Part shown: piece after piece, positions 25,817 through 39,700 of the stretch
Layout: each line of letters starts with the position of its first letter
Numbering within the stretch: the stretch's first letter is position 1
Assembly (NCBI GenBank): GCA_000328365.1
Contig: KB311062.1
Location: 405,656-469,655 of the forward strand
From: Capitella teleta
Lineage: Eukaryota; Annelida; Polychaeta; Capitellidae
Direction of reading: 5' to 3'
Length of the DNA stretch: 64,000 nt
Position numbers and translations under genes: made by a program
Notes under the pieces: model-generated
What the model saw: the letters and a program-made list of their open reading frames with translations, nothing else
Database searches by the model: none
Told to the model about the DNA's origin: nothing

Positions 25817-27739
25817 GTTCGTTTCACGGTGTGTATCCAGTGCTTGCTGATGTCATCCTCTTCATATACTATTAGCCCTCTGAGTTCGTTTTCTATGTGA
25901 CGACCTGCACGTTATTCAAGCGCGGTTCATCTCGTGTGTTTTGTAGGTTTCTAAAATTCCCGTGTGGCTTGATTCATTCCTGACGTCTATGTTTATAGCG
26001 ACAGGCTCCAAACTTAGAACGGAGACAAATAACTCAGAGCTTGTTGACCAAATGTTGGAATGCAACTCTTATCCACAAGTGTGAAGAGAGTAATTTATAT
26101 TAGTTTGAAAGAAATACAAGACCTTCCCACTATCTTGTTTTCAAAATAATTGTTGTAGCCATTATAAAGAAATAATGAATGATATGTGACGTCATTATGA
26201 CGTGATTTGTAACATTTTACTGGTGCGTATTTAATTTGGGTCATTAGTCGGTCCCATATTGTGAAACCTTTTCGTTAAACATCACGTAAGCCACAGGCAA
26301 TTTGCTCTATTCGTACTTTGATATCGAGGCACGGTGACACGGGGATATCGAAGGCCTCGTCCAGCGTTTTGTTTGCCCCATTCAAGCATTGGCCTATTAA
26401 TAGGATAGGCACTCGCTTCTGCTCGCACCATAACAGACCACTCTGTTGTGACGCATGAAAAACTCAAACAATGATTGCGAATTGTTGGGGAATTAAACAA
26501 ACGACATTTAAGTATACCTATTGGTGCATGTGTTTCAGTGAATAATGGCATGCTTGTTTGCTCAATGTAGTCGAGTTATTTAATTTAGTTATCCCTGCTA
26601 TGTGATAATATGATTCTGAGGGTCAAAGTCTAATCTTAACGATGTCAATCTAATTATAATCATTTCTGTTAAATGGCGATTCATTTATCATTATTTTTAT
26701 TTATTTTTACTTATATTTTTTTTAATTCTCTGTTCAATTTGGGTCATATTCATACGATCTTGTGAAGTTGGCAAATTTGATAGTGTTCCTGATCACGGAA
26801 TCCAGGTTCCCAATTGGTTTAAACAATTGACTCCTTTCCATCTCAGTTGAGTAATTAACAAACACGTACGAATTGAGAAAAAAAAGTTCATTCGTAATTT
26901 GAAGAATTGACAAGACATGTAAAAATTACATGCATATGATTTATTTTCAAGTTTCATTCATTTAACAGTTATTATATCAATTGTATCAACTCATCCACAC
27001 ACTTTTTATACACGAGATATATAATACAAAGCGTGCCATATACATCATAGTAGTGCTAAACGGAGGAAACATACAATCATTAATTATATGCATTCAATTC
27101 TAAACCAAAATCATCGATATGCAATTTTTAAATTACGAAGCAAGAAATGGTTTTATAGCAAGGTTGCATCAGAGGCAATGTATATAAACTTCTCAATGCT
27201 TTGGACCCCTTTCATCCAGGTAGAGCAATTCAAAGGGGACATGTTCCGAATCCATCAACCCCAAGGTTTTGACCAGGATATTATCACGGAGTTCTGTTCA
27301 TCATTATGTTCATGCATTCACTTTTCAATGTCGAATGGCACAATAGTTTTGCCATTCATATAATTATTCGCGGTTTTCGCTCGATTTAATAATATTCAAT
27401 CAGCCATATTTATTCTTGGCACCTTGCACTCTTCTCTGCACCTCCTATTACATAACTGGGCGGAATATGAATTATACAACGATTATGTCATCGCTACAAA
27501 TGTGCTCTATAAACACAAACATTCAGGTTGCATCCACACGTTGCATGAGCCTAGAGAATTCCAGGGCGTTATGATTGACCCAGAAATTGCGTTATGATTG
27601 TCTCCATAACGAGGCTCGGTTACCCTGTGTAATACGCATTCATCTTTCATTCGTCGGTCTATCACAGTTCATCAAGAAAAGAAGTCATGAGCAAGCGTCA
27701 TCCCTCTGGGAAGACCATTCAGATCATCTGAAGAACTGA
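25817..27739. other. Intergenic region between carotenoid oxygenase and the DUF7044-family gene
   Basis: AT-rich sequence with no supported gene. Its right part holds the 3' flank of the DUF7044-family gene, and its left part the promoter side of the carotenoid oxygenase gene. Confidence 0.45.
27409..27414 (-). terminator. Likely poly(A) signal of the DUF7044-family gene
   Basis: A minus-strand AATAAA lies about 326 nt downstream of the stop codon at 27740. It is the nearest canonical hexamer I found. Confidence 0.4.
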
Positions 27740-30700
27740 TCATCTGGACGAGATCAGCCAAACAGTTAGCATAATCAGCCACAAGACTGGAGAAGGTCTC
27801 ATGACGCAACACGTCCCGCGCACTTGCAACGCGCTGGTGTCCGATGCAATCTTGGGAGCTGCTGTCTTGGCGGAGGACTGTTTCTCCAATGGAGCACTTC
27901 CGCCGCCCGGGTCGCCCTCTTTTGTTCGGGTTTGTGCCTTGCCTTCGTCGGACGCAGGTTCTTCGGTTTCACACTCTTCTGCAAAACGTGGCAATTAAAC
28001 ATGAAGGGTTCTAAATGAACAACAAACCGAGTTGTGCTTTGAATGTGTAGCTGCTGCTGTCGTGCGTTATGATGTGATTGACGCCGAAGTTGCATTGGTG
28101 ATCAGGGGCAACGTGGATGGAAGTTTCGCCTTGGTGCCGAATGCTCTGTTTGTGGGAATCATAACGCAATCGATTTCATAATGTATGGTATTACGAAATG
28201 AACAAAATTATGGGACACAGAAATTTCAAACTCACAAAGCAGTTTGCAAGCCTTTGATTTGGTTTCGCATTCTGAGCAATGACAAGAATTTGGCTGCCTT
28301 CGCTCCACCAGGCCAAACATTTCATTTCAGCGACTAAGAACGATTCACCGCAATGAAAAGGGGGCAAAAATTGTGCTTTGAACACTCACGAGGACGAGTC
28401 TTACACGATGACACAATCTCCAGCCTGGGAGCGTGCGTGCATCCACTCCTCAGCTCCAGGTGACAGTCTGAATGGTCAGGATTGGTCAGGTAACGTCCAG
28501 TGAAGGGGCAAGGTGAGCTTTTGAGATCGGTAGCTGTCAAGGTGGATTTCCAAGAGTGTTAAAAGATACACCGCAAGGGAATGCTCACGGAAGAGTAGCT
28601 GCTTGTGGGCTGAAATGAACCGGTCTTCGCCACACGATTCTGAGTGATGTTGATCTACGACGGAACCTGTTGGAAGAGAGGAGACGCTCTGAACGTGAAA
28701 TGAAATGACCGGCAGCAATCTTAAGGAAGATCCCAGTCGGACATCTTGGCAGATCCAGTGAGATCAAATCTCAACCAGGACAGCAAGGACCCAAGCATAG
28801 ATCTGTTCAATATTGATCCGTCGCTTCCATAAGATCTCGATAAATCCGACTGAGATGAATTCCCTTTTGATTGCTATCTCAAGCCGGGTAAACATTCACC
28901 TCGGTGTATTTCAATGACATGGTCGTCTCTGTGGATCATACGAACGCACTGGTACTTGGGGGTACTGCGGGCGAAAGACGGATCAAATGAGGACGACATA
29001 AGGCATCAGAAGTGCAAGGCCGATTATGGCCTGCCCTCTTATAAGGCTTTAATCCCTTGCGCATTCTTATCTGTGCGGCGCACCTTCCTGGCTTGCTAAG
29101 TATACAAAAGAGGACGGATCGGGGCTGCGTTGCCTCCGAATGACTCCCAATTGGTGGCCTCTGCTTTTAGGCTTCGGCCACAGATCACCGTTGAGCAATG
29201 AAAAGATGAGGGCACATATTTCACGGGATAATCGAGTACCGAGGCTGAGCTTCTTGTGAACAGCCAGCCCATCAGTCATCGTGGGACTTAGGCGAGGACA
29301 AACGGGGGACGAAGTGACGACCTATCCACACTAATGTGCAATGTCTATCAGCTTACCAATCGTCCAGGGTGTGAGCCAACACAGTGACGCTGCCTCCTCG
29401 CTCGGTGCTGGTATCGTTCAGCCATGATCGCATGCATCGGAAAGACACACGGTCGTGAGATGAAGCATCCGGTCTGCGCTGGTAAGCCACAGTCAAAACT
29501 CTCCCTTCATCCGTGACGTGGTACTTGTGTCGCCCGGACAGATCTCGCCACAAAGACTTCTGGGTCAGCCATTCAGGGTAGGAGCACTCAGTCGTCTGCC
29601 AGCCAAATACGTCTGTGAATAAGAACTGATTCTGAAGTTCTCGAGGAAGTCAGCCAAACTTGATAAATCAGCGGAGCGCATTCACTGGTGCAAGAGAACG
29701 CGGCATGAATATTTCACGGGGCTAATGCGGTTTATGCGTGCACGCCTCTCCTTGCGACGCTTGCTTCTCAGATTGGAATTCATTGGCTTGCTGAATGCGC
29801 GCATACAGATGCAATGAGGTCTGCGCTAATCACACAAGTGATGGCGCTCACTGCCTTACCCCATTAATAAGCTCCAATTAAGACAAATTGGATGTCGCAC
29901 TGAATGGAGTAAGAAGCACCTGCGTTGATTGCCACGTACCTTTAGTGAGTTCCATGACAAGAGGCCCGTCTCTTTGAGACCGCAGACCTCTGCACGTGGC
30001 ATCAGCCGACATGGCCACGTACACCACTGTGCCTAACATCTGGTATATCTGAAAAGATTTAATTCAAAATTTCACATACATGAAAGGAATATAATTTGGC
30101 ATAAACATGGCAGAGACATAGAGATGCTTACGATTGATCGAAGGGGATAGTTTTTTTGGACATAATAAGAGGGTTCTGGCTCCATCGATTTGCGCACACC
30201 AAGGTTACCTCTCAATTAGGTATTGACCGATTCCTTAAACATGGTCTGCTGTGTGCTCACAGAGCTGGAGAGCAAATACACGCCTTTCAGTGGCATCTGA
30301 GTGCTCATCATCAGTTCTTATTAGTGTAGTTGTACGTGTCAACTGGGTTTAAATCTCGACAGAGATTTTAAATGTTTCATTACTCCCTACTGAATAGGTT
30401 CACATGGAAGGAATCCTTTCATATCTTACATTTATCAAGTCACATCAGACACAATCCGGATAAAGGTGTTGAAATAACAGAGCACGAACAGCTATCATTC
30501 ATTGTTCAACACCTGCACTTATGAGTAGCGACATCACGCACCAATAACATCCATTAAGCACTTCTGACACCTGGTGCTATTCTGAATATGGCTTATTTAT
30601 CAACATAAGTCTCCTCAGTCCACAAACACAAACATTCAAAGGCAATTCATAATTCTGTCCACTCTTCTTAAAAGCATGTCATGGATCCACTGAGGCAGAA

Positions 30701-33700
30701 TCCCTTGGGCCTTATACGCGAGATTTGTGTGTCGCTGAAGCAATACTTTGTCACCAAGAGATGGCGAGGGAAGGAGGCCAGCGGAGATCAGCGGCGGGTG
30801 ACGCCCCGGCAAGAGAGCAGGTGTAAACACACCCTAGACCAATAAGAAGCACGAAGGACGAATTGCTCGTATTGGAATTATCCAAAAGATCATTCGAATA
30901 GAAGCGCATCGAATAAATCAGTAATTGAGGTGTGCGAGACAGCAAGAGGGCGGGTTGACGCGCAGGGTGAGGGGATTGGCCGCTTTCAAAGCCCAGAATG
31001 GCCCCATTACTCACAAAGCACCGGTAGACGTCCTCTTTGTCGTGGGTGTCCGGTCCAGAGAAGCCTCCGTACATGAACAGCTGTGAACCGTCCTTCCATG
31101 TGGCCAAGCACTGAAAGGACACCTCTGCAGACAGACAAAACAACCATGAGCCGAAGGACGCAAAATATGGCGACAGTAATCTCGCGAAGCCTTCTTTTCT
31201 AAGCTCACCGCTAATGAAAATGCTAGAACAATGACCGTGGGATTCGAGAATAATAGATTATGTAACAAAATCCTGGGATCTAATTGAGCAATCAGTGACA
31301 TTTCGTGACATTTGTTTGGGAATGCAGCTGGCGCTCCCACCGCAGGGGCCTCCACAGCCTTCGCTTCCCGACACGAGCGGCGTGTCGTATTTGTCTTCAT
31401 GTCATGTCGCCAGGCCTCTCGGGTCGAATTCGATGACAAATCACTGATCAGAAATAATCCCGAAATGACAGAAATCATCGAGTCCCAGACGTCTGATGGA
31501 GTTAATTATGAATCTGCCACGCAGCCTCCACGGAGACGACGGCTGCCCATTTACACAAGTCGCAGGTGACTGTCGAGATTGATGTGTCAGCTCACCTTTG
31601 TCATGTGTGTATGCAACATGGCCGCAGTGCCGGAATTTGAAATTGAACTTGGATTCGCCGGCGCACTGGTGGGCGTACGATATCGGACTGCGACAGAATC
31701 CGCCAGAGTTGTTGTTGTATATAAAGTGGTAGGCGTCGAGGAAGGGGCACGGCACGAGTTCAGCAGGCTCTGTGGAAATGATGAAAGCATTGATAAGAAA
31801 TTGAAATCGAAGGCAATCTGAAGCGAAGACGGCGCAATCAAAGGACCAAGTCGCCAGATGAATCCGAAGAGCAATAAGAAGCAATTGCAAGAAAGAAAGT
31901 AATTCTGTTGAGCAGTTCAATCGCAGAGAAGTCGAGATCAAAGCAAATCGCATTACCAACAAAGAGAATTCATCAAGCGGAGAAAAACGGCGCCAGCATC
32001 AAACCCAAAGATCTACGTGGATCCCTTTCGCTCGGATCGCGGCTAATTCTGCTCGAGGGTCGTGCATGTCGCCCTCTCCACTGGAAGGGGGTATTGTGCG
32101 GTGCTGTCAATAAGACGCCCGCGTCTTTCAGCTGAGCCAATTTCCACACCGATTCTCGCGGTGTGCCTGTCGGCCTCGTCTTGACGTCGGGTCGATCCTC
32201 TCAATGCCCGCTGCCAGCAACCCAATAAGCGAGCGCATTACCCCCGAAGTACTTTCTTCTCCTTGATCGTGCCCTGGAACGGCTCGCGTGCGGCGTCGTC
32301 CTGTGCGGCGGAGGGCAACGCGAGGCCGACTGGAGTTGGCAGTCGGAATTGGATCTCGGCCCGACACGGCTACCGATCATTTCGGCTGGAATCAAGCCTG
32401 GTTCGTGTGATGGCTGCAGGCGGTGACATCCGTAATTGCGAGGCTCGACTGGGCCCCTGACCCCATTAAAACTAGACGCCGACCTACCTCTGACAAGTGT
32501 GTACAGCACTGCTTCGACACGAATCTGGTCGCAGATGCTACGCAGGGAAGCCTTGCCGATACAGTAGCCTGGAAGACAGGAATGGTGACCAAGATGTGTA
32601 TAATTCGGTGAATACTTACTCTCTTTGTACTGTAAGATATTGTGATGCCGATTGACAATCAGCATACACATATGACAATGCTCGTTCCTGCAACACAAAA
32701 GAATTTAATGAAACGAGAATTGCAGTGGAAGTCTCATTTGATGAATTCCGATAATATAGATTGGTATACATGACAACGCCTTGCCTCTCAGCTACACTAG
32801 CATGTTATGAGTTCTCAGAAAGCTGATTCAGAATGGTCCACTGCGCATGCAATTGACGCTGTGAATGATCTAATGAAGCTGCGAGTGCGTTCGGTGACAC
32901 ACTTATAGGTACAATAATGTCCCAAGCTTTAAGGCCTCAGATCTTATAGCCGTGATTTACAGAAGGAAATTCCCGCGATGTAATTTGTCAGAAAAGAAAA
33001 GAAAAGAAAAGAGAAAAAAAGAAAAGAAAGACTAAACCAGTCGCTGAATTGTGCCTGAGATGACGAAGACGCTAGACCACGTGCGCAGTTATTGGCAGGT
33101 TCATTGGCAATCGACGTCAATATCTGGTTAGTTTCTGCCAAGAAACGGACCGATTGAGCTCATCAGCGCACATTTAGGTAGAGGGGACCGGGCACAATGA
33201 CTTTCAATGGGTGTCGGGGAACATGGCTGGCGGGAGAATTTTGTCTCTTCCTCTTCAAAAAGAAGCAATTTCTATTCTGTGAATGGCAGCGTAATTCCGT
33301 TGAGGGCGCAGCTTAAAAATTCGCTTACAGACAACCTTCGCCAGAAGTCACGAGGAAACAGTATGGGCTTAGAGGGGGAGGACTTTTGTCGTTGAATTCT
33401 TAGGGTGTCCCGTGAGGACAGCGCTATTCGAGGCGATGATGAAGAGCAATTCGTGAATGACTCCGCAGAGGAATGCTAATAGAGCCGGGCACAGCGAACG
33501 AGAGCATCCTTCGGCCAGCATGGGCGCCAATCTATGCGGAGCTTCTAATGCAGAAAGTCCTGTTTACTGCAAAAGGAATCAAGCGTGGCGTTGAAAGAGC
33601 TTATATGAGAGTTGCATATTCGACGGCAAGAGAAAAGCGTCGTATACATGATGCGCGGAATGAGATCAATAAATGGCTTGGTTATATAAAATTCGATGGT

Positions 33701-36700
33701 TAGTAGAGGTTCAAGTTTATTTGATCTCCTCAAAAAGCATCTGCTTCGTTTGGTCGTTCAGTCAGCGAAGGCTATGGTTAATGTAGAGCTGCAACGCAAC
33801 GCAGAATGTATTATGTATAGATTGCAGTCTGTTTTCATATTCATTGCTTCTACGAATTGGCCCCGAAGTGATCCCAGGATGTCTGCTACATGCAGTCCAA
33901 GTGTCCATAATTCCTGGATCCACATTCCCACGGTGCAATAGTCAGGGGAAACACGTTGTTGTTATCAGCGACAGATAAATAATACCCTTAGTCCTAATAA
34001 GTTGTGAATTACTCGTGATTGGATCCATTTGCAATGATTAGCGCTCGCAAAATTCATTATAGGAAACACGGAAAAGTCCGTGTAATAAAATCACGTGGCT
34101 TATTGCCTTAAACCATTGCGCTCATTTGTCTGGAATCACCCCGTCTAAGCCATAAATTGTGCGCATTGTAAACGTTCCAACTCGGTTCGAAGAAACAAAA
34201 GCGCACGAAAGGTCTCATTTGGGCGACTGATTGCAGGGCGAAAGTAATTGTCTCCTTTTATGATAACGAAGTTGGTCGTTCGGCGAACAAGACCCAATCT
34301 GCATGCGAAGGGTCTTTACGGGGGACATGGACGAGCAAATGAAGTCGAACGAGGGCGGGCAGCGCTGGCCCTCCGCACACATTAGCCCTCATCAAGCAGG
34401 CAATATGGGGCCAGACCCAGTGATGTCGCAGGTATCGGGCGATCTGATACTTTGAAGGGATGACACTGAGGAGCACCTGCGAAATGGGTCTGCCACGACC
34501 TTCGACCCAGGCCTCGATTCATCACCATCCCCTTTGCCGATAGCGTCGCGCGCTGGGCATTCACATGCATGAGCTGACATCACTCACGTTTTCTCCATGA
34601 GGTAGTAGTCGTGGTATTGCTCATGGCAAACGCCTTTGCGGGTGATGGAGGATTCGTCTATGTCGACCTCCCCTAGTCCGCTCTGGTACCATTGGCCCCT
34701 CCACTGCCTCGGGAAGCGACAGCCACTGCTCGTCTCGCCCCATGATGCGCCTGCAAGACAAAAGAAAACATTACGTCATAACCACCGATTATCTTTCACA
34801 GATTAATGCCTCGTTGTGAGCGAACTGCTTGCATGCACTCCGTCCGCCTGCCTCTGGGACTTTCCGTGTCAGCTCATATTACAACGGGGCTGCAACATGA
34901 CGTGACAATTATGCAGGACCCTGTTATTGGATCACGCGAAGGACAGGCCCCCTCCCACGAAGCGAAAGCAGCCTCTCATATAACCCAGACACAAAGATGA
35001 ACATCAAATATCACAGTAAATGATCAGCATTGTCATTATGTACTACACTATACAATGTACAAGCTGCTGACTGAACAGTTTCTTTAAAGTATGAGCCATG
35101 AAACAGTTTATAACATCAGTTGCAATGTACAACACATATATAAACACCTGGCATGATTCATTCTCCCCGTTAAGAAGTATGTAATGAGGTCCTTTTCCGC
35201 CCAGGACTGAAAACTATCTGTTTTTACAGGTATGCTGTCTTCAATCATCGGTGAGAGGTGAACATTCCACCCCAACTTTGATGGATTCACCAGAACTCAG
35301 AGAATTCACAGCAATCCGATGTTTGGAGTCCAACACGTAGTAATATGCACGAGTCGGAAGCATCGGATATCAGTGCAAGAAGGAGGGGCTCAGACCTAGC
35401 GCCCCAACAACATCATTCACGAAGATGATGTTTTGGACAAATCACCTAACAGGCGGACTCAAGGAGGTCTCAGGCATCTCATAAGAGCGAATGATTTGCG
35501 CCGCTGAATTGTTTGCTACCACCGTCAGCTGCTTGGAAGGTTTCTTCCGTTTTCCGTTACACTGTTTCCCGAACGAGATAAAACACCGCTTTCAAACATG
35601 GGGCATTTAGCGGGGGTAGATTTACGTTTTGGACTTGGCAGCTCATTACATGCAAGTCATAACTAATTTTGACGACTCCGGGTGGACGCATGCACGGGGG
35701 TCATAACGTTATATACCCTGCAGCCGGGTGCAGAATAGGCGCATGTGTTCTGTTATACAACTGCCCTGCGGCCAGTTCTGAAGTAGCCCCGGAAGGTCGA
35801 GTCCTGTTCGCCCTCAGAACGAGAACATTTTTATTTCCACTTTATTGTACTTCACGGCAGCTCAGACCGATCGTGTTCTGTTGTCTCAGGTGTGTTCAAC
35901 AGTTGTTCGACATACTTGTTTGTGATTACAACGTACATCCCTCAAAACATAAGCATTGTTCAGTTCTCAAGTACTGTGGGAAGAAGATACGAAGCGGCAG
36001 CGATGCACATTCCAGATGCATCCTGGGTGCTATGCGAGCCACCAACATACATAATTATGAGGTCAGCATAGCTGAATATACACAGCAATTGCCAAACAGC
36101 TGATTAAGGGCTTATATAGGATGACGCAAGGGTCGAGTTGATCAAGGCGGGGAACAAGAGGACAACGGAATGTGCAGTAGTGAAGCAATCAAGGTGATTC
36201 AGACAGTTTAGCTAATAAGAAAGCATTTGAAACTGCCAACCAATCGAGCCACCATTGATTGATTACTTTGAGCAATTAGAAGGCTGCCATTGGCAGTCTG
36301 TGATTCGACTGCAGAGGATCTCCCATTGATCCGGGGGGCCTCTGCCTTCAGCTTTGTTTCTTTGATTATGATAATTTGAGGGCTTTTTCTTTTGAATGGT
36401 GTGAATTACAAGCAGAACGTGCTGGCATGTTGATCGATACCTGCCACCGTAAACAGGGCGTGGATGTAGAGCTCGCATGCGATGTCTTTTCTAAGGGCAT
36501 ATGCGACGAAGTATAGCTGCAGATGGCTGCTCAGGGGATTATGCAATCCCCATACAAGAGGGTTAGAGGGATAAGCCCCTCATTATTTTGGTCGCCGTCT
36601 GCTCTTTAAATCCCCATTGCATGTTAATCTGGGACCGTAGCACTTGTTCGGAGCACACCGTGGCCCTTTTGGTTATCAGGTGTAGATATAACAATAATTG

Positions 36701-39700
36701 TTTTTACACCATTGACTTTCAGTTAAATAAATTCATCTTCCTCTTATCGCCTATTTTGCGGATTCGGTTTCCCTATCGGATTTCCCTATTTCTTGCAACT
36801 CATTTCTTTCAATGCACCTGGTCGTAGATTGAGGGTGGTGCGGGGGAGGAGGAGGGAGGAGGGAGGGAGGGAGGGAGGGAGGAGGAGGAGGTGGTGGTGG
36901 AGGGAGAAGGAGGGGTTGGGGATCGAGAATAGCTTTATCGCAGGAGGATGTGAAGTTTTGAGGAATGGTCCATAGTTAAGAAGAAGCACAGGATGTGAGA
37001 TAGCGAAGGTGAAGCAGAGGAGCATTTCGACGACAGATTGCTCTTGCTTGCCGCCGAAGATCAACCCCCGGTCGACTGAGGCACGATGATGATGACGCTA
37101 TTATTCAACCAGGCATTACGCAACGCATTCATTATAGCAGCTTCAAATGGGACGTCAATGGGACGTCAGATGGGACGTCATTATGCGGAACCGTCTGTTA
37201 ACCGATGGCAATATGATGCACACGTGCGTCATGCATACGATTAACTACGAGCGCTGTCTCCGGGGAGCTCCCATAAAGGACACTGACGCTGTTCCTCGTT
37301 GGGGTTTCATGATAACGCTGTGAAGAACCGCGTATGACGGCTCAGTTAAGAGGTCCTCCGTCGCGCTCTCCTAGCTGAGATGCCAGGCAAGGGATTCGAA
37401 CCAGATGCCCTGTGCACAGTTCACTCAGCAATTTTAGACCTCTATGGTTGAAATGATTGCGGACTCGCTGGTGGAAAGCAGCGTTCAAGGTGGGCGACAG
37501 GGCAGTGATAATCCCCCCAGAGATAAGCTCCCTCATAATGAGACACGATGCGTTGATTGCATCGCTTGAACGGAGAACGAGGTTAATTAAGCGAAGAAGA
37601 GAGAGAGCGGCGAACGCAGTCTGTCTTTGAACAACAGATACCACGCAGCCTTAAGATGTACGAAGGTTCTGTAAGTTGACTTCAAAGAGGGTTCCGTCAT
37701 CAAATGCATGCTCTGGACATCGGGATGTGCGGCTAAACTCCTGCTGTGTATATACGCACGGATCAAAGCATGTTGTTGGTTGTGAGGTTGTAGCGGTCTG
37801 CGATGGTCAACACAGCTTGCTTGTTCAGTACAATGACCCAATGAACAGCGTTCAACGCGCAAGAAATATTGCTGCATTCGCGTAATAACTACCATCAATC
37901 GGCCATTCGGAGCCGGCGCTCGCTTTAGGGTTTCTGGCAATGACGGCAGACGCGAGAGATATTGGACGGCGGCATTTGTGTTGCGAAGGGGCTGATCAAC
38001 TGGTGCGAGATGTGGGCTTCGTGCAATGCATAATGATCAACTCTTGCCATAATTAACGTATCTGCTGGCACCATAGGATGCCACCCTCTGCAGGAGTCAG
38101 GCGCCTCTTCCACCGAAGGCAACTGAACAGGGCTCATGCGAAGATACTTTTTCCCTGAGGCCGCGTGTATCTGAAGAGATGGAAGCTCGATGGGCGGCAT
38201 ATAATTGGAGTCTCACAGCGAGCAGATCTATTTCTCAGCCGTCACTTGATTCATCTTTTGATTAATTACTCCAATTGCAGCTCTTCTGCTTATCTAAACG
38301 TCGTTAATTATCATTCTTTCAAGTAACACCTAAAATTACTCAAAGGGAACATGAAATCACTGGAATGACAGACATGTATTACGGTGTGTATCATTGAATC
38401 GCTTTGATGCACAGTAAAATGGAGCCACCATAAACAGCCATTTGCCAACTGTGTAATATTATAGTGTATACTGAGTATATATGTATCATTATCTGCAGAG
38501 TGTTTCTCTGAGACTAATGACCACACACAGAGCAGTTATAAGTTATAATGGCTTCCACAAATCCTGCATTTATTATTTGCAAACCGCAATTTGAAGCCCG
38601 ATGACGAATGCGCGCGGCGAGTTCTTTGATTCATCCCTTTTAAACTAACAAGAACCATTGGCCACTGAGAGCAAAACACATGTTCTGAACGAATGAATTC
38701 CACTGGATGAGTGGAAACAGTTTCGTGAAGCCGATAGTTCAGTGGGCCAACCATGAATCATGCGCTAAATGAAAAGCAGGGCTGTTCACGTGAAAGCAGA
38801 AGCGCTCTGCTATCAAAACTACACGCGACATAATTGGCTTGGTCGCTTTATCGCCGGCAATAGGACCACACGAGCGTGTAGCGAAGGGTACCTCAGCAGC
38901 CTCCTCCGCCTTCCAAGTTCCAAGGCTTATTATAAAAAAAGTCTGCATGATGACTCAGCTGGGTCAGACTCCTTCATCAATGGATCAACGAGGTGATCTG
39001 ATTGGCTGCACGGAATTCCATGACTCATCAACGAGATTTATGGCCATGCCAACCCATTGCTTTTATGCTGATTACATGCCAAATGCACACATCAGCATCA
39101 ATTAAAATATTTGCAAGAGGTCATTAATTATTCCAGGCGCTCAACCAATTGGAAATGAAATCTCTCTGCGCGGCAGGATTGCACCAACACGCGTCCAGTC
39201 TAGGCGCGAGGCCGCAGTTGATCGCTCTGCATGGCATCGTCCAGAACCAGCAGCCTGTTTTATCACATCAAAGACCTAACAAAATTGCTCGAGGCAGGCG
39301 CCTATTAAAACAATCAAAGTCAATAAAAGCGCGTGTATTTTGTGGCGTTGCATCCAATGGCCTAATCTCTTATCGCCAAGCGGAGCGGCTTCACACGGCT
39401 ACGATGACATAAATGCAGCAGACTCCGAAAAAAGGATCGCTTTATTTATCAGAGCTCCGTATGAAGGGGAAAGAGATTTCAGAAGTACTAGTGCTTAGTA
39501 CGAAGAGGGAGGGATCTTTTTATTACGTAATTTCCCATGGGTTGTATACAAGAACAGCCCATTCATGAAAATGAGCTTTGCAGTCTTTTATTGACTTTGC
39601 TTTTACTTTACCAAAGTTTACATGGTTTCTCTCGTGAGTAAATATTTTCGACTAACAACCACCACAAGCTATGAAGGTGACAAAACCAACAACACATCGC

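Noticed and set aside
28476-28718. Reading of exon 10 joined directly to exon 8
   Set aside because: The phases did not agree until the 65-nt exon at 28900-28964 was found between them. It restores both the phase and the family motif CVRMIHRDDHVIEIH.
37380-37420. Possible minus-strand tRNA or tRNA-like SINE (B-box-like GGTTCGAATCCC)
   Set aside because: No matching A box or cloverleaf could be built around it.
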